From the NCBI GenBank assembly GCA_037127315.1, contig JBBBDQ010001275.1, positions 186,001-250,000 on the forward strand: a DNA stretch of 64,000 nucleotides, written 5' to 3'. Made by a program: the position numbers and the translations under genes. Below the pieces are notes generated by a model that made no database searches, had not been told where the DNA came from, and worked only from the letters and a program-made list of their open reading frames with translations. Shown here one piece after another: positions 10,404 through 20,394 of the stretch. Numbering within the stretch: the stretch's first letter is position 1; every line of letters starts with the position of its first letter. This DNA is from Ascarosepion bandense. Lineage: Eukaryota; Mollusca; Cephalopoda; Sepiida; Sepiidae.

Positions 10404-10500
10404 TATCTTCTTGATACTTGTTCATCGTTTATCCTTTCTTATATATATTTGTATGTGTGTGTATGTGTGTGAAATAACAACATTAAAATAGCTATCGTAT
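10404..10500 (+). repeat. 97-bp segment, source-like copy of an exact long-range duplication
   Basis: The segment contains CTTCTTGATACTTGTTCATC, a GTATGTGTGTG tract and AAAATAGCTATCGTAT. By eye it is identical base for base to 14201-14297. Here it follows a Jockey C-terminal fragment. Confidence 0.93.
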
Positions 10501-10964
10501 AAAACCTTTTTTTAAGAGATTAACCCCTCAGATACAAGTGTTTTACATGAAGTCTAAGTTCTTTCAGAAAGTTAAAGAGATGCTACTGGCCAAGTTTAAA
10601 AAACTTTTAGAAATGACAGAACAATCGCGTTCTTACAAAGGTGTGGCCAATTAGCATTCTTGTAACTTTGTCAGACCATCCTAATTAATTTGCATGGGTG
10701 AAACTTCTCTAAATTAATACAATTTAAAAGCAAAGACTTGAATGGAAGCCAAACAAGGTAAGAATTATTGGCAAAAGCTATACGAAAGAATTCCTTCAAT
10801 TTTTTTTGCTTTGCTCTGTACACCATCATTACAACTGAATGTCTACTATTGCACCTGAAACATTTTAGGTGTGTTTAGTTCCCAAAGATATACTAACTTA
10901 AAATCTATGACCTTCTGTCACCTCTTTCTTGAAAAAAATCTCATTACTCATACATTAAGTGTCA

Positions 10965-10968
<4 letters not shown>
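10501..10968. other. Stretch without recognised feature
   Basis: AT-rich, with no family shared with other parts of the window and no open frame of note. Confidence 0.5.
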
Positions 10969-11017
<49 letters not shown>

Positions 11018-11022
11018 TAGAT
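10969..11022. repeat. (CT)n(TA)n compound microsatellite
   Basis: About 10 CT units are followed by about 16 TA units, ending next to the terminal repeat of a Tc1-like element. Confidence 0.95.
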
Positions 11023-11030
11023 ACAGTACT

Positions 11031-11556
11031 GTGCAAAAGTATTAGAACAAGAACTATTTTATCTTTGATGAGATATACTGACAGAAAATAAACAATTTAA
11101 TTAAAGTAATTTTGTTTGATTTACTCAACAAATGCTTTAACAAGAAAAAAATACTTGTTGCAAAATAAATTTCACATTTAGTATAATAGCCTTTTGCTTT
11201 GATCACAGCCTTCATTCTGTCAGGCATTGACATCACAAGCTTCTTCAATGTATCTAATGGTATCTCCTGCCAAGCAGCTTGTATTTGTTCCCAAAGTTTG
11301 TCTTGCAAAGTAACATTAGATTTATCAATTTTTTATCCAAAATATCCCATAGATGTTCAATAGAGTAGTTTCAAAATAACTTGTTTAAGAGAAAATAGGA
11401 AAAATTAAATATAACTTCTTTTTAATACATCTTTTTTACATGTAATTTTAAATAAACAATATTTATTAGCAATTTACTTGGCTTCCCACCCTGTACTTGA
11501 ATTTCAGTGAGGTTTTTAGAAAAATCACCCCTGTTCTAATACTTTTGCACACTACT
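11031..11556 (-). mobile_element. Tc1-like DNA transposon relic with transposase C-terminus
   Basis: The left terminus CAGTACTGTGCAAAAGTATT and the complement of the right terminus (CAGTAGTGTGCAAAAGTATT) form inverted repeats of nearly 30 bp; the left end sits on a TA. Inside, the minus strand encodes SIEHLWDIL (contains the third catalytic residue of the DD34E triad in this family) near 11360. After a frameshift it reads LWEQIQAAWQEIPLDTLKKL and VMSMPDRMKAVIKAKGYYTK (11170-11308), the typical end of Tc1/mariner transposases. The N-terminal DNA-binding and first catalytic residues are missing. Inactive. Confidence 0.85.
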
Positions 11557-11652
11557 GGTAGTATGCAAAAGTGTTAGGACAGGAGGTGATTTTACATTTT
11601 ATTTTGATGCCTCATAAAAGATAAAATAGTTCTTGTCCTAATACTTTTAATC

Positions 11653-11660
<8 letters not shown>
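11557..11660. mobile_element. About 100-bp mini-element with Tc1-like ends
   Basis: The left end GTAGTATGCAAAAGTGTTAG and the complement of the right end (GTACTGATTAAAAGTATTAG) resemble the termini of the neighbouring Tc1 relic. The interior is only about 30 bp. It abuts that relic so that two outward ends face each other. Confidence 0.65.

Positions 11661-11694
<34 letters not shown>
11657..11694. repeat. (TA)n microsatellite
   Basis: About 19 TA units flank the Tc1-like mini-element. Confidence 0.95.
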
Positions 11695-11696
<2 letters not shown>

Positions 11697-11728
11697 TAAA
11701 GTTATAGCTAAGATTTAAATTAAATTAG

Positions 11729-12065
11729 TGTTAGGGCGCCACTCCTATTTGACTACAAATGGACTGTTCCCATTGCTATATATAGCAATGGTGGATTCTC
11801 TACAAGAGGGTCGTAGAGAGTCACCTGAGAGTCTCTAATGAGTTACTGAAGAGTCAGTGTGAGTCAGTGAAGAGTTAGTCACACTTCCGGTGGCATACCG
11901 GAAGTAATCACGTATACACACGTCTTACGACGGATTGGACTCTTGTATCTTTCTATTGTAAATATTACTAATCACTTCTGTACATACTAATCCGTCTTTC
12001 CGTGGAATACAACTTATATTCTGATTCTGTTGTTGAGTTATTCATTTATACTTGGCGACTTAACA
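11729..12065 (+). mobile_element. Solo LTR with 5-bp target duplication
   Basis: A 337-bp element begins TGTTAGGGCGCC and ends CTTGGCGACTTAACA. It is flanked by ATTAG at 11724-11728 and 12066-12070. TG...CA ends, a 5-bp duplication and no internal region identify a solo LTR of an LTR retrotransposon, made by recombination between two LTRs. The superfamily is not certain; TTGGCGAC near the 3' end is common in Gypsy-type LTRs. A 22-bp palindrome centred on TATATA (about 11769-11790) could be the core promoter. Strand is inferred from that motif order. GC content is above the surroundings. Confidence 0.82.
11883..11905. promoter_or_regulatory. Inverted pair of ETS-type motifs in the solo LTR
   Basis: ACTTCCGGT and ACCGGAAGT are exact inverted copies with a 5-bp spacer. 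ACCGGAAGT is the classic ETS-factor consensus. Binding is inference; a structural hairpin is the alternative explanation. Confidence 0.45.
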
Positions 12066-12186
12066 ATTAGATGAGTAAACAGTTGTATAAGAACGTGCTC
12101 AATACATGTTTGAAGGGAGATGTAGATTCAATATGTAGAGCATTTATATATTTAGGTAAGAAAAATCAGTCGATTAAACCACCAAC

Positions 12187-12252
12187 GGTTTTAATCTTTT
12201 TGGTTTTGTCAGGCAATTTGTTTTGCCTGATAAAACCAAAAAGATTAAAACC
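12187..12252. repeat. Near-perfect 30-bp hairpin
   Basis: Arms begin GGTTTTAATCTTTTTGG and end CCAAAAAGATTAAAACC. There is one mismatch in 30 bp and a 6-base loop. It lies just after the solo LTR. There is no T-run or gene end to make it a terminator. Confidence 0.92.
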
Positions 12253-12451
12253 ATCTTAATGTAACCAGCTGATCTTCCCTACCTATATATCTACGTATGT
12301 ATGTATATAGGTATGGATATAAATAAGTATACATATGTGTATACACACACAAGTACACAGATACATAAATATTTATCTGGTGTTAATAAAACAGTGCTCA
12401 ATGTGATATAGCAGAGCTATCAAGTATATATTAATAGATATACATATTATC

Positions 12452-12566
12452 TTATGTTAAAAGCACAAGTTTCATGCATTATGCACGTATGAGGTGCATA
12501 AGTTCCTAATATGCACCTCATGATTGCATAATGCATAAAATTTTGAGTCATGCTTTAAACACAGCA
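12452..12566. repeat. Foldback repeat, family P, copy 1
   Basis: The arms TTTCATGCATTATGCA...ATGAGGTGCAT and ATGCACCTCAT...TGCATAATGCAT pair around an 11-base centre, with weaker pairing further out. A second member at 56.2-56.4 kb shares the CATGCATTATGCA core. Confidence 0.8.
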
Positions 12567-12705
12567 TATTATATATATTATTTAATACTTAGTTTTTGGT
12601 CCTACTCAGGTTAGACCAGTACACATTTGTATTTTAAAGTGTTCTATACAATTATATTGTAGAACTTTTGAATATGTTTGAATTATATTGTAGAACTTTA
12701 AAAAT

Positions 12706-13140
12706 GGACAAGATATATATAGTGTCTCGAGGCAGGAAATAATTTTCTAAACATATACTGTTAAATATAAGAGACAATGAATGTCTATTATATTTAATCA
12801 TGAGCTGTTCTAAACGTCATATTTTGGCTTTAATTTCAGTTGAAAATAAAGATGAAAATTGTCCAACATTTGGATAATTTTTTATTAATTTGGTTCTAAG
12901 CTTTCGGCTCGCATGAGCCATCTTCAGAGAGGTTATTAAGACGGTAATACAATAACATCCACCATCACCGACGGCTTTATTTTGTGTTGACATAAATCTA
13001 TTGCTGTTGCCTAGAGAAGTTTTCAGTATGTGTAGCATGGCAGAGTTATCTGTGAAGGAATTTAGATAATGTAGTTCTTCTGAATACTTTCTATGAAAAT
13101 AGAGATCAAACAGCGATAGACATTTCATGTTTCATGTATG
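12706..13140 (+). repeat. Repeat family H (Penelope-like end), copy 1
   Basis: Landmarks: CTAAACATATACTGTTAAATA, GACAATGAATGTCTATTA, TTTGGCTTTAATTTCAG and GGTTCTAAGCTTTCGGCTC. Relatives lie at 30.97, 39.1 and 56.7 kb. The minus strand holds a hairpin CTGAAGA-T-GGCTC-ATGC-GAGCC-GAAA at 12901-12927 and a 103-codon open frame (12817-13128) of unknown meaning. The Penelope assignment is inference from the hairpin type. Confidence 0.6.
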
Positions 13141-13325
13141 AGAAAGGGCTTATAGGGTGCAAAATCGTTTATCTCTTTGTAAGGATGCAAAGGTGGTTTT
13201 GGACACAATCAAGATTGGAAGTTGAAGATTAAGAAGCTCCTACCCTTATAAGGCAGCAATACTCCATTTTGAGCCTGTGCTGGCTCTTGTAAGAGTAGAG
13301 CAGAGTGGGAGGAGTCAGGTACTTA

Positions 13326-13777
13326 CTAGAGAGTTACAGAGTATTGGATTTTTCTAGCATCCTCAGCAATGTATTGTATGTACAAGTTCCACTTGAAGCC
13401 TGGGAAAAGATTAAGTCCCATGAGAAGGTTAAGGAATGGGGATTGATGATGAGGGAATGTAATTAGTTTCGCTTTTGAAGCAATGATTGTAAACTGCCAG
13501 TTTTCCATCCACTGAGCTGTCGAAAGGTTATCATAGCTGACAGAAGATAGATAATAGGGACAAGCTTTCACTGTCTATAAAATGCTTCTCTGGCATAAGT
13601 CTCTAATAGCCTGACAACTCGATCCAGCTCCAAGCTAGAAAATGGGTGATGGTTGAAAACTGGTGATGTTTGACTGGCTGCTTTTGGTCGATAAAATCTG
13701 ACAGTCCAGAAAGGGAGTCCATCTCGAGGAAAGAAAACGCTGATTTTAAACCTCCACTGCTTTGTGGCCATATCCAA
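13326..13777 (-). mobile_element. Jockey-like reverse transcriptase fragment of a second subfamily
   Basis: The minus-strand frame encodes LSSVSYDNLSTAQWMENWQF, then ASKAKLITFPHHQSPF and FKWNLYIQYIAEDARKI. It matches, residue for residue at key places, the Jockey stretch WLVNFNASKTKLLSINHHRQ...DLKWNDYIESIAKSA at 19 kb, though it is clearly divergent. A second frame (13568-13777) continues downstream after a frameshift. The catalytic YADD box lies outside the fragment. Confidence 0.6.
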
Positions 13778-14158
13778 AACATGGAAAAGGCTATGGAAGT
13801 GAATCTAAAGAGGGAGAGGGGGTAGTTAGTCTGGACAACACTTGCCTTCCAAATACCATTGCCAGTCTAAGAGTAAAAAAACTCAGAATTTAAACCACTA
13901 GCTGGCTTGTAAGTTTTGCCTCTTTAACTTCTTAGAGGAGAAACAGGCTAATCTAAACATCCCTGGTACAAAAAGAACCAGTATTTCTTTACACTTCTCT
14001 GCCTTGAATATCATCATGAATCACAATTTTAAAGATGGAAGAAAGTGGTGACCACAGCAGTAAAAAAATTGCCAACTGAATAAATGAATGAATAAGATGT
14101 TAGAGTTAGAAGAAAGAGATCAGCGTCCAATGTCTGATCATCTACCTCTCTCTAACTC

Positions 14159-14160
<2 letters not shown>

Positions 14161-14205
<45 letters not shown>

Positions 14206-14317
14206 TCTTGATACTTGTTCATCGTTTATCCTTTCTTATATATATTTGTATGTGTGTGTATGTGTGTGAAATAACAACATTAAAATAGCTATCGTATATA
14301 TATATATATATATATAT
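14161..14317. repeat. (TA)n array interrupted by the exact 97-bp copy
   Basis: Positions 14161-14203 and 14296-14317 are TA repeats. 14201-14297 is identical to 10404-10500. The array ends at the 5' truncation point of a Jockey 3' end. Confidence 0.93.
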
Positions 14318-14912
14318 CTGGTCGGGTGCCCCTGCTATTCTCCTCGGGCTTCTCGATAAGGTTCAGAGGAGGGTCTGTAATGTGATAGATACCGACTTGG
14401 CAGACCGCCTGCAGTCTCTCTCCCACCGGCGCGACGTGGCTTCCCTGTGTCTCTTCTATAAATACTTTCACGGCTTCTGCTCCGATGAACTTAGATCACT
14501 GGTGCCCCCTAAATATGAATTTGAACGAGATACTAGATTAGCAACTTGATCCCACCCTTTTACAGTGAAACCAATAAAATGCAGCCGTAACTTCTACTCC
14601 AACAGTTTCTTTCCTCGCACTTCCTGACTGTGGAATTCCCTTCCACACGATTGCTTCCCCGACAGCTACAATCTCCAGGACTTTAAATGTAAGGTCAATA
14701 GACACCTCCTAACACACTAACCTGCTCCCATTCTATCAAACACTCTTCCCATCTGCCCAACCCTCATCCTAGGTATCCTTACTCATCTGTCACCTTCCTC
14801 CTGACATTCCCTATGTCTAACCACTCCTCCTCTTTACCTTCCCCTATGTAGCCCCATGCGCAATAGTGGCAGTGGAATGCCTTGCTTGGGGTGAGATGAT
14901 TAAAAAAAAAGA
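14318..14912 (+). mobile_element. Jockey-type LINE 3' end, well preserved
   Basis: The 5' truncation lies in the region encoding WSGAPAILLGLLDKVQRRVCN. It reads on through VASLCLFYKYFHGFCSDELR and SLVPPKYEFERDTRLAT, then a stop where other copies have R, then SHPFTVKPIKCSRNFYSNSF, another stop, and the 3' UTR ending GTGAGATGATTAAAAAAAAAG. It is one of the youngest-looking Jockey ends here, although two in-frame stops block coding. Confidence 0.92.
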
Positions 14913-15077
14913 AAAAATATATAAATTATTAAAGTTATTCTTCAAAGTCAAATTAGACTAGCAAACAGTTATACTAAAATGTGCTCAATACACATTTTAA
15001 AAAAGTGTTATAATCTATAACGCTTGACAATGATGAAAAAAGCTGAAGCCATGTTAGCTTAATTAGTTGATATTTTA

Positions 15078-15078
15078 A

Positions 15079-15113
<35 letters not shown>
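15078..15113. repeat. (TA)n microsatellite
   Basis: About 18 TA units. Confidence 0.95.
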
Positions 15114-15117
<4 letters not shown>

Positions 15118-15950
15118 GAATACGACAGATAAGGGAAATTTTATTGGTTATTTTATTTAGATTTTCTAGTATGCTTACATTTTTATTTGGTGGAAGTAAG
15201 GGAGTACATGAATTGCCCATTTTCCCCCAAGGGCTTTTGGATACTTTTTTGGCCATTTTCAAGGGATTTGTTTTGAGGTGTTGTTAATTTCTCTTCATGT
15301 GTTACTGTTAAACTTGGCACTCTCTTACTACCACCAAAAAAAAATGTAAGAATGATCCTATTTTACAATTATTTCCTATTTATGTGAATGGCAGTGCAAT
15401 TTGCATGTTATATTTTGTTTGATGAAGATTGTATTATTTGTTTATCTTTGATTTTTACTGTTTCTTAAGTGGTATAGGATTTGTTGGTAGTCAATTGCTT
15501 TCTATTGTTTTGACTTCTTTTAAGTGCACTTATGTATTTTCTAGCTTAATTGCTTCATGTTGAGCTAACTTTTTTTTTTGCTGAGTCAGTATATAAACCT
15601 GTTAAAAACATTTTAGGTGATGATTAAGTGTTTGTGCTCGTGTGTATGCATGTCGGTTGTTTTTTTGTTGTTGTTTGTGTGCATGCGTAATCTTTTGTAG
15701 ACTTAGTGTATGATTTTTTTTTGCTTGATTAGTGTTGTGTGATCTGTAAGTTCTTTTTTCTTTCTTTTTTCTTTCTTCCCTTGTCATCTGCTTTTTAGCT
15801 TGGTTGTGATTGAGTGTTTATACTTATGTATTTGTATGTGTATGTGACAGGTCACTTATGACCCCAAAATCTGCTCGCCTAAAATGCCTTTCAACCAGTA
15901 AACTACTAAATAATACAGTAATTTCGGCAGTAAAAACCATTATAATTTAG

Positions 15951-15953
<3 letters not shown>
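15114..15953. other. T-rich stretch without recognised feature
   Basis: Low-complexity T-runs and TG-rich sequence. Two reading frames of about 60 codons on the minus strand are lysine/asparagine-rich and probably compositional. Confidence 0.5.

Positions 15954-15990
<37 letters not shown>
15954..15990. repeat. (TA)n microsatellite
   Basis: About 18 TA units. Confidence 0.95.
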
Positions 15991-15993
<3 letters not shown>

Positions 15994-16565
15994 TACTATT
16001 TCACCTAACTGAGCGGAGTAATAATGACTTACAAGTTTCATGAAGGCACCACTCTGATATCCTCACTTTTCAGGGCTTTTTATTCAATTTACTGTTGTGT
16101 TCCCATGTTATTCATATGGAGCTTGGTATAATTTGATATTTTTGTCTGTGAGTGGTACTACAGATGGTTAATTGAATTGCTTTTGTTTTATTATTTGCAG
16201 GTAGTTGATTTTTTAATTCCTTTCTGTTATATTAACTTCTTTTTAGCTCATATGAATGTTTGTCTACTTAAAATAAATATTACATCTATATATATATATA
16301 TATATATAAAGAAAGTAGCGAACCTAGAGATCCAACAAACCTACCAAGGTTTAACCAATTTGGATCTTCTTTCTTTCTTGTTTTGCTCTACTTATGTATT
16401 GAGCGCTTTATGTGTGAGGCTCCTCGTCTCGGGGTTTTTTTCTTTCGACTAGTACTTTGACCAATGTTCAAGTGCTTAGTTTGTTTCTTTTCTTGTTACC
16501 ATTTTTTTCCCCTCCACATTTATATTTGGTGGGTTTTTCGAGACGTGTTCAAGAACAAATTTACA

Positions 16566-16569
<4 letters not shown>
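15991..16569. other. AT-rich stretch, one short (TA)n
   Basis: Contains (TA)n at about 16280-16308. A 91-codon frame at 16177 runs through that repeat and shows no family resemblance I recognise. Confidence 0.5.
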
Positions 16570-16605
<36 letters not shown>

Positions 16606-16606
<1 letters not shown>

Positions 16607-16740
16607 ATATAGGGTAGAATCTTCGACTGACGCCAATTCGGTCAGGTTTCGATCCTGGGTTAGGAAGCGATCGGAGTCTAAGCTGTACTGATCTGTCTGC
16701 AGATGACTATAGTATATATATATATATATATATTATATAT
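16606..16740 (+). mobile_element. SINE family C (tRNA-derived), 5'-truncated, (TA)n tail
   Basis: Begins within the tRNA-like head (AGGGTAGAATC). It carries CCAATTCGGTC and the B-box GGTTTCGATCCTGGG, then GATCTGTCTGCAGATGACTATA, and runs into (TA)n. Part of the middle (GAGCTGTGATACAGTGAAACA in other copies) is deleted. Confidence 0.85.
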
Positions 16741-16861
16741 ATCATAATAATAAAAAATAAACTTTTCCGTTACACCCAATGGGGTGTAGGGCAGCATTTT
16801 TGCTATTTCCGTAACTGTTTTTTGTGGGGTATGGTTGTTAGACCTGCACCCAACCCCCAAA

Positions 16862-17007
16862 CCTGGGGGAAAGGTGATTTTCTAAGCGTAGCTTAGACAT
16901 GACACATGACCAAAAGTAGGGGATACCCAGTGAGGATCGAACTCACTACTCAGTTATAATGATTCCAGCGAGACGAGCTTGCTAACCATTACACCACGCA
17001 AAGGTGC

Positions 17008-17009
<2 letters not shown>
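16862..17009 (-). mobile_element. SINE family B copy
   Basis: The minus strand carries the A-box-like GTGTAATGGTTAGC and the B-box-like GAGTTCGATCCTC, followed by GGGTATCC and the TAAGCTACGCTTAGAAAATC landmark shared with the copy at 4.5 kb. A (TA)n array (17009-17055) adjoins the head side. Confidence 0.75.

Positions 17010-17055
<46 letters not shown>
17009..17055. repeat. (TA)n microsatellite
   Basis: About 23 TA units next to the SINE-B head. Confidence 0.95.
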
Positions 17056-17062
<7 letters not shown>

Positions 17063-17680
17063 TTTATTTGGAAATGAGTTACTTCTGCAACTAAGTCAAA
17101 CTTTTGGTATCTTCAGGTGATTTGTAATAACAATAAGTTGTACCAAGCACTGGCTAACCACGTGTGGAAATAAAAAATAAAAAATGCAAAAACCCTGTTA
17201 TAACATGGAGTATAGTAAAAAAAAAAAAAAAGAAAAGAAAAAAGCCAAACCATACAATGGTGCTGATGCCTGCAGATTGTGCCAAGAGAAAAAGTTAGCC
17301 ATTATTTTGTTTCCAGAACAAAAAAAATTTTCTGAATAAAGGATCAGATTTAATGTCCAGATATAATCACGCCTATAAATACATATTAGGATCTTTCAAA
17401 CCTGGATGAAAGTGTTTTAAGATCCTTAAGTAACACCTCCCTAATTTTGAAAATTTTCAGTTGTTTCAAATTTCCAGTCACGTGTTTGTAAAAACTGCTG
17501 TTTGTACATTTGAAAAATGCGGGAAAATCAGTTATTATAAATAACCTGAATATACCAAAATGTTGAAACCTAGGTCGCAGAAATAATGCATTTCCAAATG
17601 AAAAATATTCAATAATTCTACAGTACTGAACACATTTAAATACAACTGAGTACTGGTCTAATTTAATTAAGATCAAAATC

Positions 17681-17717
<37 letters not shown>

Positions 17718-17738
17718 TATTTTGTAACTTTTTGTAAA

Positions 17739-17774
<36 letters not shown>

Positions 17775-17971
17775 AAATTACCCAATGGGGTTAAAACTGA
17801 AAGATTAAATTCAAAGCCTTGAAAAGTAAACTAGTTACATTCCATCATCACTGATCTGACCGTAAACTACCACCAGTGACAATGAAAGTATGTCCTATCA
17901 TGGAGGCATTGTGCCTGAAAAGACTATTGGGCCACAAACTCACACCTGAACTCAAGTAGAACTTATACATA
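17056..17971. other. Unassigned stretch with two (TA)n arrays
   Basis: (TA)n lies at about 17684-17713 and 17744-17770, only 30 bp apart. A 96-codon minus-strand frame at 17386-17676 shows no recognised family. Confidence 0.5.
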
Positions 17972-18172
17972 TTTTTTTTTTTTTAATCATATCACCTCAA
18001 GCAAGGCTAAAACGCCACTGATGCGCAGGGGGCTACGTAAGAGTGAAAAGATTGGAAAAGAGAAAAACCGGAAAACACAACCTGAACAGGAAACAAGGGA
18101 TGAGCCTCTTCACCTGTTCAATAGACGTGGGTGGAGTGTGAACCGGGCGATAGTTTAGACTATCTACTCCAA
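17972..18172 (-). mobile_element. Family Y SINE-like element sharing the Jockey 3' tail
   Basis: The minus strand reads GCCCGGTTCACACTCCACCC, ACGTCTATTGAACAGGTGAA, CCTGTTCAGG and TTTCCGG, then a tail TACGTAGCCCCCTGCGCATC...TTGCTTGAGGTGATATGATT plus poly(A). The last approximately 60 bp match the 3' UTR of the Jockey LINEs. No tRNA boxes are seen in the body. Two other copies lie at 34.9-35.4 and 37.4 kb. Confidence 0.8.
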
Positions 18173-18195
18173 TTAAATGATCCATTGCTAAGGAC

Positions 18196-18745
18196 GCAGA
18201 TATAATGATCAGGTTCATGTACTGCTTCATGAAGTACCTGGCTCCTCTAGCTGTCCTCTACCTTTACAACAGACAGATCAGGCCAAAAATAGAGTACTAC
18301 TGTCATATTGTGCCAAGAGCTGCCCAAACCTCCTTCTCTAATGTCCAAAAGCATCTCCAAGTCCTTGTGGCTGACAAATTATTCTGTACCCTCTAACCTC
18401 TCTCCCACAGGTGAGATGTAGCAAGGCCCTTGTTGGAAAGTGTCTACACAAACTACATTCCACAGTCCTATCAATTCAAACCTTCACAGCAAGGAAAGAC
18501 CATTGCTACTTACATAATAGCAAAGCATTTATATTCCCACTGTATCCCAACAGTGACAAGTAAGTTCCACTTGAATAGTTTCTTCCCATGAACCACTACT
18601 TGGTGGAACTGACTCCCAAGAGGATGTTTTTCTGATCACTACAATCTTGACCTGTTCATTTCTAGAGTTAACTGTCTTCTGTATAAATAGCCCCCTAACA
18701 TAATCCTCTACTTTGAGTAGCTCCCAGGCCTTGTAAAGGGTGATT
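18196..18745 (+). mobile_element. Jockey-like LINE, second family (Jk2), C-terminal fragment
   Basis: Reads RFMYCFMKYLAPLAVLYLYN, RQIRPKIEYYCHIVPRAAQT, then, with frameshifts, LSHR.DVARPLLE, NSFFP and the HYNLDLFISRVNCLLYK end typical of Jockey-group C-termini. It is distinct from the main Jockey family here, but the copy at 52.2-52.8 kb is closely similar. No catalytic core remains. Confidence 0.72.
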
Positions 18746-18760
18746 GAGTTTGAGTTTTGC

Positions 18761-18889
18761 TTAACAGCATATCAACCTCTGGGGTTATTTAATGCCAAAA
18801 AGGTAGAGTTTTAAGATATTTTTTTAATGTTTGGTTATAGTGAGAAGGTTGATTCAGTCAGATTTTGATGAAATTATTTATTTATTTAT
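18761..18889 (-). repeat. Repeat family X, 3' part
   Basis: Complement of the segment with TCTGACTAAATCAACCT..CTCACTATAA and GCTGTTAAACAAAACTC seen at 49.2-49.4 and 50.2-50.3 kb. It is separated from the rest of family X by the Jockey insertion that follows. Confidence 0.65.
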
Positions 18890-19831
18890 TTTTTTTAATC
18901 ATTTCACCCCAAGCAAGGCATTCCACTGCCACTATTGCACTTGTGGCTACATAGGGGAAGGTAAATAGGAAGAGTAGTTAGATATAAGAAATGTCAGAAG
19001 GGGGGTGATAGATAGTTGGGTGGGTGGGAAGAGTGTTTGAAAGAATGGAAGTTAGTTTGTTAGGAGGTGTCTATTGACCTTATATTTAAACTCCTGGACA
19101 TTGTAGCAGTCGGGGAAGCAGTCATGTGGAAGAGAATTCCACAGTCAGGAAGTGCAAGAAAAGAAACTATTGGAGTAGAAGTTGTGGTTGCATTTTCTCA
19201 GTTTCACTGTAAAAGGGTGGGATCTAATTGCTAATCTAGTATCTTGTTCAAATTCGTATTTAGGGGGCACCAGTGATCTAAGTTCATCGAAGCAGAAGCT
19301 GTGAAAGTATTTATAGAAGAGACACAGGGAAGCCACGTCACGCCGGTGAGAGAGAGACTGCAGGCGGTCTGCCAAGTCGGTATCTATCACATTACAGACC
19401 CTCTGCTGTACCTTGTCGAGAAGCCCAAGGAGAATAGCAGGGGCACCCGACCAGATATGGCAGCAGTATTCAATGCACGGGCAGATGGTAGATTTATAAA
19501 TGTGCAGGATAGATTCAGACGGAAAAAACCTCCGGGCATTGCACAGAGAACCGACTTCCATAGCAGCAGATTTAGCAATGGATTCGATATAGTCATTCCA
19601 CTTGAGGTCCGCTGAAAGTGTGAGACCAAGGAGGCGTAGTGTTTTACTCTCTGGGAGGCAAGCCTGGTCCATGCTAACAGGAGGTAGGTGTGATTGTCTA
19701 TGATGATTAATTGATAGTAGCTTCGTTTTAGAAGCATTAAAATTTACGAGCCATTTCTTACCCCAGTCCACTATGGATTGGTGGTCCTTTCCAAGCTCGG
19801 CTGCAAGGTTAGCTTTGTCGCCCAAACCAGA
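18890..19831 (-). mobile_element. Jockey-type LINE 3' end with 226-codon open frame
   Basis: The longest uninterrupted LINE frame in the window (19145-19825). Minus-strand order: NLAAELGKDHQSIVDWGKKW, NASKTKLLSINHH, DLKWNDYIESIAKSAA, ILHIYKSTICPCIEYCCHIW, VQQRVCNV, ASLCLFYKYFHSFCFDELRS, RSHPFTVK and NSFFSCTS, then a stop. The normal continuation RLWNSLPHDCFPDSYNL is lost after that stop. The 3' UTR and a T-run (poly(A) on this strand) lie at 18890. The reverse transcriptase catalytic core is upstream of the truncation, so the protein would be inactive. It is inserted in repeat family X. Confidence 0.93.
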
Positions 19832-20270
19832 TTTTTAGAAAACACAAAAGGTCTTCTAGTTTTGCATTCAAAAATATTTTGTTCGTCATTATTTTCTTTT
19901 TTCAAAAATGTATGATGGCAATAATTCTTTTTTCCATCAAATATGTGTTATGGTAATAATTTTCTTCCTTCAAAAATGCATTGTTGGTAATATTTTTCCT
20001 TCAAAAGTCTATTTTTATCTATATCATAGTATATATTATGTATATATTTCTATAAAAGTCTATTTTTTATACTTTCATAGTGTTTTGACCCCAGTTTGGA
20101 GATAAACTATTTGCCCATAGTTAGAACCCTAACAGGTGCTACCACCCTGGGTCAGGATGGACCTGAGAACAACAGCAATTAAGAGGTGGTTCCATTTTCC
20201 CCACAACCTCCAAATAAGAGGCCTTGTTGCCAGTTTATTGTCATAACCAGGACCTGTAAAAAGTGAATTT
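19832..20270 (-). repeat. Repeat family X, 5' part
   Basis: The complement carries GGTCCTGGTTATGACAATAA, TTGCTGTTGTTCTCAGGTCC, CCCAGGGTGGTAGCACCTG and GGGCAAATAGTTTATCTCC, as in the plus-strand copy at 48.57 kb. Near 19880-20000 there are four loose repeats of an AAAAATGCATTGTTGGTAATA-like unit. Function unknown. Confidence 0.65.
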
Positions 20271-20394
20271 TACAGTTTAAAAAAATACATGACTACACAC
20301 ACACACACATATACACTACGTCTGCCATTATTAGCTACTTTTAAATTTCCTTTATTTTCAACAAACAATTGAATGGATTCATAGAAACACTTTC

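Noticed and set aside
14088..14288. Frames containing Tyr-Ile repeats, here and at many other loci
   Set aside because: They are translations of (TA)n arrays.
19145..19825. Functional 226-residue protein
   Set aside because: It is the C-terminal part of a 5'-truncated Jockey LINE with no polymerase core and an early stop before the usual end.
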